Assembly (NCBI GenBank): GCA_038237515.1
Contig: JBBRYP010000001.1
Coordinates: 1-64,000, forward strand
Length of the DNA stretch: 64,000 bases
DNA from: JBBQDZ01 sp038237515
Lineage (GTDB): Bacteria; Actinomycetota; Thermoleophilia; Gaiellales; Gaiellaceae
Direction of reading: 5' to 3'
Part shown: in pieces, positions 7,487 through 15,614 of the stretch
Layout of the letters: the number at the start of each line of letters is the position of its first letter
Position numbering within the stretch: the first letter of the stretch is position 1
Program-made: the position numbers and the translations under genes
Notes under the pieces: generated by a model
Told to the model about the DNA's origin: nothing
The model's input: the letters and a program-made list of their open reading frames with translations, nothing else
Databases searched by the model: none

Positions 7487-8478
7487 GCACGGTCGCCGTG
7501 CGGGAATTGACGATGGCGGACGCGCTGAACGAGGCGATCCGCGAGGAGATGGAGCTCGACCCGACGATCTTCGTGATCGGCGAGGACATCGCCCGGCACG
7601 GCGGCCTCTTCCGGGTCACAGCCGGGCTCCTCGACGAGTTCGGGCCGAAGCGCGTGATCGACTCGCCGATCGCCGAGGCCGGGATCACCGGCACGGGCGT
7701 CGGCGCCGCGTTGATCGGCTGCCGCCCGATCGTCGAGCTCCAGATCTTCGACTTCGTGACGCTGACGATGGACCAGCTCGTGAACCACGCCGCCAAGTGG
7801 CGCTACATGTCGGGCGGACAGGTGTCCGTCCCGCTCGTCGTCCGCGGCCCGATCTCGAACGGGATCGGGATGGCCGCACAGCACTCGCAGACCCTCGAGG
7901 CGTGGTTCGTGCACGCGCCCGGCCTGGTCGTGATCATGCCGTCGACCGCCTACGACGCGAAGGGTCTCCTGAAGAGCGCCATCCGCGACGACAACCCGGT
8001 CGTCTTCCTCGAGAAGCGCCTGCTCTACAGCCGCAAGAGTGAGGTACCCGTAGAGGAGTACCTCGTCCCGATCGGGGTGGCCGACGTGAAGCGCGAGGGG
8101 ACGGACGTGACCGTCGTCGCCGCCGGCGCCTCGACTCACGTCGCGTTGCAGGCCGCACGCCAGCTCGCGCGGGAGGGAGTCGAGCTCGAGGTGGTCGACC
8201 CGCGGACGCTGAAGCCTCTCGACATGGACACGATCGCGGCATCGGTCGAGAAGACCGGCCGGCTGATCGTCGTCAACGAAGGCCCGCGAGCCGGTGGCTT
8301 CGCGAGCGAGGTCGTCGCGCGAACCCTGGATCACGTCCCGATCGATCGGCTGCGCTCGACGCCGCTGCGCGTGACGGCGAAGGACACGCCGATCCCGTAC
8401 GCCGCCTCGCTCGAGCGAGAGGTACTGCCCTCGCTCGACGACCTGCTCGCGGCCGTCGCCTCCACGCTGCGGGCGTGA
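7483..8478 (+). CDS. 2-oxoacid dehydrogenase E1 beta subunit
   Basis: 331 residues from GTG 7483. It has the E1 beta transketolase-type pyrimidine and C-terminal domains: MEIDPTIFVIGEDI-like start (MELDPTIFVIGEDIARHGG), IVELQIFDFVTLTMDQLVNH, and the C-terminal VVDPRTLKPLDMDTI. It forms the alpha2beta2 E1 with the preceding subunit. Its paralogue in a complete complex lies at 53762. The start overlaps the alpha stop and the end overlaps the next SDR gene, so four genes are translated as one unit. Confidence 0.88.
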   Translation: MSTVAVRELTMADALNEAIREEMELDPTIFVIGEDIARHGGLFRVTAGLLDEFGPKRVIDSPIAEAGITGTGVGAALIGCRPIVELQIFDFVTLTMDQLVNHAAKWRYMSGGQVSVPLVVRGPISNGIGMAAQHSQTLEAWFVHAPGLVVIMPSTAYDAKGLLKSAIRDDNPVVFLEKRLLYSRKSEVPVEEYLVPIGVADVKREGTDVTVVAAGASTHVALQAARQLAREGVELEVVDPRTLKPLDMDTIAASVEKTGRLIVVNEGPRAGGFASEVVARTLDHVPIDRLRSTPLRVTAKDTPIPYAASLEREVLPSLDDLLAAVASTLRA

Positions 8479-9258
8479 CGCCCCCGGCGCTCGACGGCAA
8501 GGTCGCGGCGGTCACCGGCGCCGGATCGGGCCTCGGACGCGCGGCTGCGCTCGCGCTCGCGCGCGCGGGCGCGCGCGTGGCCCTGAACGATCGCGACGAG
8601 GAGGGGCTGCGCGAAACGGTCGCCCAGGTCGAGCGGGCGGGCGGGGAAGCCGTCGCCGCGCCCGGCGACGTCGTCTCGAAGGCCGACGTGCAGCAGCTCG
8701 TCGACGGGGCGGTCGCGGCGTTCGGAGGCCTCGACTTCATGCACGCCAACGCCGCGGTCAGCGTCTTCCGCGACTTCGAGACCATGACCGAGGACGACCT
8801 CGACGAGATACTCGCCATCAACCTGCGCGGGGCGCTCCTCTGCGCGCAGGCTTCGATCCCGCCGATGCGCAGCCGCGGGGGCGGCAGCATCGTCTTCGTC
8901 TCCTCCGTGCAGGGCTTTCAGGGCTTTCCGGGGTGCGTTGTCTACGCCGCCGCGAAGGCGGGCCTCGTCGCCGCTGCACGGACGCTCGCTGCCGAGATCG
9001 GCTGTCACGGCATCCGCGTCAACGCGATCGCACCGGGGACGATCGACACCCCGATGCTCCCGCGACCTCGAGCCGATGGGCGTCGCCGGATCGGAGGACG
9101 TGCTGGCCCGGGTCGAGCGCGCGAACGCGCTCGGGCGAATCGGCCGGCCAGAGGAGGTCGCGGATTCCGTCGTCTTCCTCGCCTCGGATGCGTCGAGCTA
9201 CGTCACGGGCAGCTGCCTCACGGTCGACGGCGGCTTCCTCGCTGTCAAAACCGTCTAA
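8475..9258 (+). pseudogene. SDR-family oxidoreductase, frameshifted near 9058
   Basis: From GTG 8475 the frame encodes a classical short-chain dehydrogenase: TGAGSGLGRA cofactor motif (~14-23), catalytic Ser-Tyr-Lys (VFVSSVQG ... VYAAAKAG) and RVNAIAPGTIDTPML. At CTCCCG (9056-9061) one extra C moves translation into another frame. The proper C-terminus (RDLEPMGVAGSEDVLARVER to LTVDGGFLAVKTV) follows in the shifted frame to TAA 9258. A read-through protein would lack the last ~65 residues of the fold. Either a real inactivating insertion or a sequencing error. Operon position after E1 beta suggests it belongs to the same pathway. Confidence 0.8.
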
Positions 9259-9422
9259 GGGCCTGTCCAAAAAGTGAACCAGGGCGCCTGACAGGCGTCA
9301 CGCGCCTCGATGCGGCGTCCTCGGTCGCGCAGATATGCCTGCATATCGACGCTCCCTGCGTTCTTGCCTCGAGACGCGTGCCGCGTGTCATCCACCGTGG
9401 CCACTTTCCGGACAGGCCCTAA
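9256..9422. repeat. MITE-like repeat, copy 1 (full length)
   Basis: Element 9259-9419 (161 bp), bounded by imperfect terminal inverted repeats: GGGCCTGTCCAAAAAGTG at the left and the complement GGACAGGCCC preceded by CCACTTTCC at the right. It is flanked on both sides by TAA (9256-9258 and 9420-9422), the left copy being the SDR stop codon. Inside are GCCTGACAGGC and GATATGC-CT-GCATATC hairpins. It carries no reading frame of note. Copy 2 (22552) is nearly identical over its whole length. Confidence 0.85.
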
Positions 9423-9444
9423 CGCGGAGGCGCGTTGACTGCCT

Positions 9445-9458
9445 ACTCCCGACGTAGT
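9445..9458. promoter_or_regulatory. Candidate operator of the ABC-importer operon
   Basis: ACTCCCGACGTAGT: ACT and AGT half-sites in dyad symmetry, flanked by T and A (TACT...AGTA). It lies 57 bases before the binding-protein start and overlaps a TAGTAA hexamer that could be the -10 box. The same 14-mer pattern occurs at 15587 and 20483. Confidence 0.45.
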
Positions 9459-9514
9459 AACGTCGCCGCGGGTCTCGCTAGGGGCGCAGCTACGGCGATC
9501 GAAGGAGGCTGGGC

Positions 9515-10939
9515 ATGACGGAAGAGCATCGCGACGCGCAGACGATGGGGATCGTCGAGGGCATGGTGACCGGCGAGCTCAGCCGGCAGGAGTTCGTGAA
9601 ACGGGCGACGATGCTCGGGTTCTCGATGACGGCGATCGGGAGCATGCTGGCCGCCGCCGGCAAGGCGGGCGCGGCGACGAGCGGGGCGGCGCGGGCGTTC
9701 GCCGGCCAGACGATCAGCATCCTCGTCGCGTCCGAGGGCGACGAGAAGGGCGTGCAGGACAAGCTCGGCACGATCAAGCACCGCTTTGGGATCGACGTCA
9801 AGATGACGGCGCTCCCGGTCGGACCGCTGATCGAGAAGGCGAACCAGAACCTGAAGGCGCCGACGTCGTCGTTCGACGCGATCATGGTGCTCGGCTTCTC
9901 GGTCACCCAGATGGTCGGCGGCGGCTTCTTCGAGCCGCTCGGGAGCTACGTCAAGAAGGCGCCCAAGGGCTATGACTTCCCGCACGACTTCCCCCCGGGC
10001 GAGCTCAAGTACGTCGGCTACTTCGACACCAAGCACCAGCAGTTCGGCGGCAGCACGCTGTATCTCGTCCCGGGCCTGCACGGCGGCTCGGTCGTCCTCT
10101 TCTACCGCAAGGACCTCCTCAAGGCCGCCGGGCTGAAGGTGCCGACGACCTGGTCGTCGTACCTGGCGGCGGCGAAGAAGCTGAACGCGAACGGCGTCGC
10201 AGGCAACAGCCTGATCGCGAAGTCGGGCGACGTCTCGATGTTCCTCGTCGACTGGTACACCCGGTTCATCAACATGGGCGGGAAGCTCATGAGCGGCTCG
10301 CCGCAGCAGAAGACCTACACGCCGCGGCTCACGAGCCCGCAGGCCGTCGCGGCGCTCCAGCACATGGTCGACTGCGTCGAATACGCGTCGAGCGGCGTCC
10401 TCCAGTACGACTTCACCGCCTCGACCGACGCCTTCAGCGCCGGCAAGACGGCGATGATGATCATCTGGTCGACGATCGCGGGGCCGGTCTACAACCCCAA
10501 GAGCTCGAAGGTCGCATCGAAGGTGGCCGTGGCGGTTCCGCCGGGCGGCGGCAAGGGGATCCGCGGCGGCTGGGGGATGGGCATCCCGAAGAACGCCAAG
10601 AACAAGGACGCGGCGTGGACTGTCATCTCCTACCTGACCTCGAAGGAGTGGGAGCGCTACCAGACGCTGAAGTATCAGACCGATCCCACGCGCCGCTCGA
10701 CGTTCTTCAGCAAGTCGCTGAACAAGCAGCTTCCCTACCTTGCGACCGCAGGGAAGGTGTTCGACAAGGCGCAGATCCTCGAGATCGCGAACGTCCCGGA
10801 GACGTTCGAGATGGTCGGCGCGGCCTCCGAGGAGTTCAGCGCGGCTCTGTCTGGATCCTCGAGCGCCGCGGATGCGTGCAAGAAGGCGAACGACCGCTGG
10901 ATCACGATCCTGAAGCGCGGCGGCCACCTGAAGAAGTAG
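9515..10939 (+). CDS. ABC transporter substrate-binding protein (sugar type, family 1)
   Basis: 474 residues, ATG 9515 with strong AAGGAGG site. The N-terminus has basic residues followed by a hydrophobic stretch (EFVKRATMLGFSMTAIGSML, then AAAGKAGAA), an export signal of the kind found in actinobacterial solute-binding proteins, possibly Tat-like. The mature part has features of carbohydrate-binding family 1 (TTWSSYLAAAKKL, GKTAMMIIWSTIAGPV, GGWGMGIPKNAKNKDAAW). It should bind the solute outside the membrane and hand it to the permeases that follow. The ligand is unknown. Confidence 0.9.
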   Translation: MTEEHRDAQTMGIVEGMVTGELSRQEFVKRATMLGFSMTAIGSMLAAAGKAGAATSGAARAFAGQTISILVASEGDEKGVQDKLGTIKHRFGIDVKMTALPVGPLIEKANQNLKAPTSSFDAIMVLGFSVTQMVGGGFFEPLGSYVKKAPKGYDFPHDFPPGELKYVGYFDTKHQQFGGSTLYLVPGLHGGSVVLFYRKDLLKAAGLKVPTTWSSYLAAAKKLNANGVAGNSLIAKSGDVSMFLVDWYTRFINMGGKLMSGSPQQKTYTPRLTSPQAVAALQHMVDCVEYASSGVLQYDFTASTDAFSAGKTAMMIIWSTIAGPVYNPKSSKVASKVAVAVPPGGGKGIRGGWGMGIPKNAKNKDAAWTVISYLTSKEWERYQTLKYQTDPTRRSTFFSKSLNKQLPYLATAGKVFDKAQILEIANVPETFEMVGAASEEFSAALSGSSSAADACKKANDRWITILKRGGHLKK

Positions 10940-10960
10940 CCGGACTCCCGCCCGGCTGAC

Positions 10961-11887
10961 GTGGCCGCGACCGCTCCAACCGCACGAGCCGGTGGCGGCG
11001 GCAGGGTCCTCTTCGGCGTCTTCAACAGGCGTTGGGAGGCCCTGCTGCTGCTCGGCCCGTGCGTCCTCTACCTGATCGCGTTCTCGGTCTACCCGCTCGC
11101 CGTCAGCCTCTTTCGCTCCTTCGAGGACTACGACTCGCGCGCGAACACGTGGCGCTGGATCGGCGTGGGTAACTACCGCGAGCTCTTCACCTCGCGGGAG
11201 TTCTGGCACACCGTCGAGCACACCGCCGTCTTCACCTTCGGCGGGGTCGCCATCCAGGTCGTGCTCGGTGTCGCGCTCGCGCTCTTCTTCAACCAGCAGC
11301 TACGCGGCTCCGCCTTCGTGCGCGGGCTCCTGATCCTGCCGATGCTGCTGACCCCGATCGTCGTCGGGCTGATGTGGCGCATGCTGCTGAACCCGGACTG
11401 GGGCATGCTGAACTGGCTGGCGGGACGCGTCGGCTTCCATAACGTCCAGTGGCTCTCCGACCCGCAGACGGCGCTGCGCACCCTGATCGTCGTCGACTGC
11501 TGGCAGTGGACGCCGTTCGTCTTCATCATCGTCTACGCCCGCCTTCAGGCACTGCCGGCGGACGTCTTCGAGGCAGCGTCGGTCGACGGCGCGAACTGGT
11601 TCCAGCGGACGCGGTACGTGACGCTGCCGCTGCTCCTGCCGGCGATCGTCTTCGCAGCGGTTTTCCGCGGCATCGACGCCTTCCGCACCTTCGACCTCGT
11701 CTACGGGCTGACGAACGGCGGGCCCGTGCAATCGACCTCGACGCTCTCCTTCGAGGCCTTCCAGAACGGGTTCGAGTACTTCCGCTACGGCTACGCCTCG
11801 GCGGTCGCCTACGTGATGGTCGTCGTCGCCGCCGTCGGCATCACCGTCCTGCTGCGGTTCGTGCGCGTGAGGCAGGTGTACGCGTGA
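10961..11887 (+). CDS. ABC transporter permease (MalF/UgpA type)
   Basis: 308 residues from GTG 10961. Six predicted membrane helices, starting with LLLGPCVLYLIAFSVYPLAV. The EAA loop that docks on the ATPase is EAASVDGANWFQRTRYVTLP (~200-219). It pairs with the next permease (TGATG overlap) to form the channel of a carbohydrate-type importer. The matching ATPase is not adjacent but lies at 17253 in the same cluster. Confidence 0.9.
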   Translation: MAATAPTARAGGGGRVLFGVFNRRWEALLLLGPCVLYLIAFSVYPLAVSLFRSFEDYDSRANTWRWIGVGNYRELFTSREFWHTVEHTAVFTFGGVAIQVVLGVALALFFNQQLRGSAFVRGLLILPMLLTPIVVGLMWRMLLNPDWGMLNWLAGRVGFHNVQWLSDPQTALRTLIVVDCWQWTPFVFIIVYARLQALPADVFEAASVDGANWFQRTRYVTLPLLLPAIVFAAVFRGIDAFRTFDLVYGLTNGGPVQSTSTLSFEAFQNGFEYFRYGYASAVAYVMVVVAAVGITVLLRFVRVRQVYA

Positions 11888-12714
11888 TGCGGATCGTCGG
11901 CCGCGTCGTCTCCTACGTCGTGCTGATCCTGATCGGCCTCGTCGCGATCGCGCCGTTCGCCTACCTGCTGATCATCTCGTTCCAGAACCGGCTCGACGTG
12001 CTGACGGTGCCGCCGTCGCTTCACTTCCACTGGTCGGACATCAGCGCGAACTACCACACCGTGATCCGCGACAAGCACTTCCCGACCTTCATCCAGAACT
12101 CGATCATCGTCACCAGCGTCTCGACGCTGATCGCCCTCGTCCTCGGGGTTCCCGCGGCCTACGCCTTCTCCCGCCTGCGCTTCCGCGGCCGTGACACCTG
12201 GGCGTCGACGATCCTGAGCTTCCGGTTCATGCCGCCTGTCGCAGTGGCGATCCCGATCTACCTGCTGGTCCGCCACCTCGGCTTCCTGAACAGCTACTTC
12301 GGCCTCGTGCTGCCCTACGTCGCGTTCACGCTGCCGCTCGTCGTCTGGATCATGATCGGCTTCTTCGACGAGATCCCGCGCGAGATCGACGACGCGGCGC
12401 TCGTCGATGGCTGCTCGCGCCCCGGCGTGCTCTTCCGGGTTCTGCTGCCGCTCGCGCGGCCCGGGATCATGGTCGCCGCGACCTTCGGGCTCATCTTCAT
12501 CTGGAACGAGTTCCTCGTGGGCCTCTACATCATCAACTCCGAGAACCGCGAGACGATCCCGATCGCCGCGTCGGGCCTCCTGACGGTGGAGAGCCCGATC
12601 GACTGGAACGTGGCCGCGGTGGTGGGGGTGCTGACGGTGATCCCGATCCTCGTCTTCGCCCTCTTCGCGCAGCGCTACATCGTCCGCGGCATCACGGCGG
12701 GCGCCGTCCGTTGA
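11887..12714 (+). CDS. ABC transporter permease (MalG/UgpE type)
   Basis: 275 residues; the ATG at 11887 overlaps the previous stop (TGATG), and a GTG three bases earlier is an alternative. Six predicted helices; the first is VVSYVVLILIGLVAIAPFAY. EAA loop: DDAALVDGCSRPGVLFRVLL followed by PLARPG. A long open frame extends upstream to 11449 but merely shadows the first permease. Second half of the importer channel. Confidence 0.9.
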   Translation: MRIVGRVVSYVVLILIGLVAIAPFAYLLIISFQNRLDVLTVPPSLHFHWSDISANYHTVIRDKHFPTFIQNSIIVTSVSTLIALVLGVPAAYAFSRLRFRGRDTWASTILSFRFMPPVAVAIPIYLLVRHLGFLNSYFGLVLPYVAFTLPLVVWIMIGFFDEIPREIDDAALVDGCSRPGVLFRVLLPLARPGIMVAATFGLIFIWNEFLVGLYIINSENRETIPIAASGLLTVESPIDWNVAAVVGVLTVIPILVFALFAQRYIVRGITAGAVR

Positions 12715-12735
12715 CCCCGAGACTGCGAGGTGAGC

Positions 12736-13929
12736 ATGACCGCCGGCACTGAGCGCGTGACCGAGCTGCAGGCTGCGATGGCGGCCAACGGCGTCGAAGC
12801 CGTCGTCCTGCGGCTCGCCGAGAACGTCGTCCTCCTCAGCGGCTGGTACGTCCAGATTCCCGGCCTCGGGATCGCAGTCGTGCCGCGCGAGGGAGCGGCG
12901 ACGCTCCTCGTCCCGGAGTACGAGGCCGAAGAGGCGGAGTCGGTGTGGGGCGGCGCGCTCCGCACCTTCCCCGCGATCCGCAACGACGGGCCGGCTCCTG
13001 GGCAGGCGATCAGCGCTCTGCTCGAGGCGCTCGCTCGCGAGCACGGCGTCCGCGGTTCGGCGGTCGGGTTCGAGGGGAGCTTCGAGAGCGTCGCCCCCGG
13101 CTCGATCCATGGCGAGCCGAATGCCGTCGGCCTCCCGACCCAGCAGCTGATCCGGGACACCTTTGCGACGGAGCGGCTCGTCGACGTGACGGAGACGCTC
13201 GAGTCGATGCGCGCCGTCAAATCGGGGCGCGACCTCGCGAGGCTGCGGACGGTGAACGAGATCGCGACGATCGGACTCGAAGCATTCAGCGAGCACGCCC
13301 GGCCCGGCCGGAGCGAGGTCGAGATCATGGCCGCCGTCGAGGCGGAGATGTGCGCAAGGGGCCACGGCCACGGCGGGGCGCGGGTCGTCCGCGGCTTCGC
13401 CACCGTCTACTCCGGCCCCGACCTCGCGAGCGGCTGGCAGTACTTCCGATCGCGTACCCGTGTCGTCGAGGAGAACGACGTCGTGATGATCGAGATGGGA
13501 ACGGTCGCCGACGGCTACTGGGCCGATCACACGCGCACGGTCGTCGCGGGCAAGGCGAACGATCGCCAGCGAGCGGCCTACGAGGCGATGCGTGCGGGCT
13601 CGGACGCGGCCTTCGCGGCGGCAGTGCCGGGAGCCGCCGGCGGGGCGGTCGACCGCGCCGCGCGAGAGTCCATCGCCGCGGCCGGGTTCACCCAGTTCCC
13701 CCACCACACCGGGCACGGGACCGGCTTCCGCTACCACGAGTCGCGCCCGCAGCTCGTGCCGGGAGGCACCGACGTCCTCGCCGAGGGGATGGTGATCGTC
13801 TCGGAGCCCGGGATCTACGCCGAGGAGCTCCGCGGCGGCTTCCGGCATGAGGACAACGCCGTCGTCACCGCGGACGGCGCGGTGCCGCTCGCGACGACGA
13901 GCTTCGGGCTCGAGGCCGGGGAGCGATGA
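12736..13929 (+). CDS. M24-family metallopeptidase/creatinase-like protein
   Basis: 397 residues from ATG 12736 (GCGAGG five bases upstream); GTG 12730 is the alternative. The N-terminal creatinase-like domain is followed by a pita-bread fold. All five metal ligands of Xaa-Pro aminopeptidases are visible: Asp and Asp in EMGTVADGYWADHTRT, His in FPHHTGHGTGFRYHE, Glu in SEPGIY and Glu in RHEDNAVV. It could cleave an X-Pro bond or hydrolyse a small amidine/amide such as a creatine-like imported compound. Its place after the permeases suggests a first catabolic step. Confidence 0.8.
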   Translation: MTAGTERVTELQAAMAANGVEAVVLRLAENVVLLSGWYVQIPGLGIAVVPREGAATLLVPEYEAEEAESVWGGALRTFPAIRNDGPAPGQAISALLEALAREHGVRGSAVGFEGSFESVAPGSIHGEPNAVGLPTQQLIRDTFATERLVDVTETLESMRAVKSGRDLARLRTVNEIATIGLEAFSEHARPGRSEVEIMAAVEAEMCARGHGHGGARVVRGFATVYSGPDLASGWQYFRSRTRVVEENDVVMIEMGTVADGYWADHTRTVVAGKANDRQRAAYEAMRAGSDAAFAAAVPGAAGGAVDRAARESIAAAGFTQFPHHTGHGTGFRYHESRPQLVPGGTDVLAEGMVIVSEPGIYAEELRGGFRHEDNAVVTADGAVPLATTSFGLEAGER

Positions 13930-14726
13930 CCGGCGATCCCATCGTCCCGAGCGGCTTCGTCGAGACGCTCTTCCGTCTCGACGGGCGGGTCGCGGCGATC
14001 ACGGGCGGCGGCTCCGGACTCGGCGCTGCGATGGCGGCCGGCCTCGCGCAAGCGGGGGCCGCGGTCGCGATCCTCGACATCAGCGAGAAGGGAGCGGCGG
14101 GAACCGTGAGCGCGATCGACGCCGACGGTGGGCAGGCGATCCCAGTCGCGGTCGACGTCACCGACAAACGCTCCGTCGACGCCGCGGCCGACCGGGTCGT
14201 GGCGGAGCTCGGGAGAGTAGACGTCCTCGTCAACAGTGCCGGCACCGCCTTTCGCAGCCCGGCCGAGGACTTCCCGGAGGAGGAGTTCGACCGCGTGCTG
14301 GCGCTGAACCTGAAGGGCACCTACCTTCCCTGCCAGTCGTTCGGGCGGAAGCTGCTCGACCAGGGGAAGGGGAGCGTGATCAACATCGCCTCGATCGGTG
14401 CCTTCGTCGCCTATCCGCACGCCTCGGCGTACCTCGCTTCGAAGGGCGGCGTCGTCCAGCTCACCCGCGGGCTCGCGCTCGAGTGGGTCGAGCGCGGCGT
14501 CCGCGTGAACGCGATCGCGCCGACGCTCTTCCGAACGCCCCTCACCGAGCGCGTGGGAAAGACCTCCTCGGTGACGAGCGACTTCATCATCGCCCGGCTC
14601 CCGCGCCGCGACCGCCTCGGCGAGCCGACGGAGATCGTCGGAGCGGCGATCTTCCTCGCGAGCGACGCCTCGCTCCTCGTCACGGGTCACACGCTCCCGG
14701 TCGACGACGGCTACCTGATGGCGTGA
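13926..14726 (+). CDS. SDR-family oxidoreductase
   Basis: 266 residues; ATG 13926 overlaps the peptidase stop (ATGA). NAD(P)-binding TGGGSGLGAAMA at ~25-36, the NSAG motif (VLVNSAGTA), catalytic Ser (INIASIGAF) and YxxxK (AYLASKGG). The C-terminus LVTGHTLPVDDGYLMA is the usual SDR ending. Probably oxidises an alcohol group of the imported compound. Overlapping junctions on both sides put it in one operon with the transporter and the TrmB-like regulator. Confidence 0.88.
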   Translation: MTGDPIVPSGFVETLFRLDGRVAAITGGGSGLGAAMAAGLAQAGAAVAILDISEKGAAGTVSAIDADGGQAIPVAVDVTDKRSVDAAADRVVAELGRVDVLVNSAGTAFRSPAEDFPEEEFDRVLALNLKGTYLPCQSFGRKLLDQGKGSVINIASIGAFVAYPHASAYLASKGGVVQLTRGLALEWVERGVRVNAIAPTLFRTPLTERVGKTSSVTSDFIIARLPRRDRLGEPTEIVGAAIFLASDASLLVTGHTLPVDDGYLMA

Positions 14727-15607
14727 CCGCGGACGTCGTCATCGACCGGCTCCAGGCCGTCGGGCTCTCGCTCTACGAGGCGCGCATCTACGTCGGCCTG
14801 CTCCGGCGGGGCGCCCAGAACGGGAACGAGCTCTCGAAGACCGCGGGCGTCCCTTCCTCGAAGGTGTACTCCACCGTCGACAAGATGATCGCGCAGGGGC
14901 TCGTGCACTCGATCAAGAGCGGCTCCGCGACCCAGTTCGTCTGCATCGCGCCGGAGGAGTTCGTCGGGCGCCTGCGCAAGCAGTACAACGAGCCGATCGA
15001 CTACCTCGACGGGGCGCTGCCCCCGCTGAGCGGCTTTGCGCCGGCCGAGTCGTTCCTGAACGTGGCGGGGCTCCCGGCCGTGCGCGAGGCGGCGAGCGCG
15101 CTCGTCGACTCCGCCCGGGTGGGCATCCACCTCTCGCTCTGGGCGGAGGACGTCGAGCCGCTCCGTGGCTCGCTCGAGCAGGCCGCTGCGCGCGGGGTCA
15201 GGATCTTCGGGATGCTCTACTCGGCCGAGGCCGTCCTTCCGCCCGGCACCTGGGTGCGCCACAGCTACGAGGAGATCGTCGCAACCCGGCTCGGCGGCCG
15301 GATGCTGACCCTCGTCGCCGACTCCGAGGAGGCGGTGATCGCGCGAGTTCCGCGGGATGGCGAGGCGAGTGCCGTTCGTACCCGGAGCGCGGTGCTGACG
15401 CTGATCGTCCAGGAATACCTCCACCACGACATGGTGCTCCAGCGCGCGCAGATCAACATCGGCTTCGACGAGTGGGATCGCTGGTGGCAGGCCGACCCGG
15501 ATCTGCGGTCGGTGATCCTGGGCACGACGCTCGAGCAGCAGAAGGCGGTCGCCATGGTCGACGCGGTCGCCCTGGTCGACGGGGACACTCCCGGGGTAGT
15601 AGGTTAA
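14723..15607 (+). CDS. TrmB-like transcriptional regulator
   Basis: 294 residues from GTG 14723, overlapping the SDR stop. The first ~75 residues are a TrmB-type winged helix (LQAVGLSLYEARIYVGLLRR, ELSKTAGVPSSKVYSTVDKM). The rest (LWAEDVEPLRGSLEQAAARG, VRTRSAVLTLIVQEYLHHDM) matches the TrmB effector/sugar-binding region. TrmB proteins control sugar ABC transporters in response to the sugar. It is the only specific regulator in the cluster and so the best candidate to bind the 14-bp dyads at 9445, 15587, 20483 and perhaps 6176. One of these lies inside its own 3' end. Confidence 0.8.
   Translation: MTADVVIDRLQAVGLSLYEARIYVGLLRRGAQNGNELSKTAGVPSSKVYSTVDKMIAQGLVHSIKSGSATQFVCIAPEEFVGRLRKQYNEPIDYLDGALPPLSGFAPAESFLNVAGLPAVREAASALVDSARVGIHLSLWAEDVEPLRGSLEQAAARGVRIFGMLYSAEAVLPPGTWVRHSYEEIVATRLGGRMLTLVADSEEAVIARVPRDGEASAVRTRSAVLTLIVQEYLHHDMVLQRAQINIGFDEWDRWWQADPDLRSVILGTTLEQQKAVAMVDAVALVDGDTPGVVG
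15587..15600. promoter_or_regulatory. Candidate operator before the aldehyde dehydrogenase
   Basis: ACTCCCGGGGTAGT, the most symmetrical copy of the cluster dyad, lies in the last codons of the regulator gene, 15 bases before the next start. TAGTAG (15597-15602) could serve as a -10 element of a leader-poor transcript. Confidence 0.45.
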
Positions 15608-15614
15608 GCGGCCC

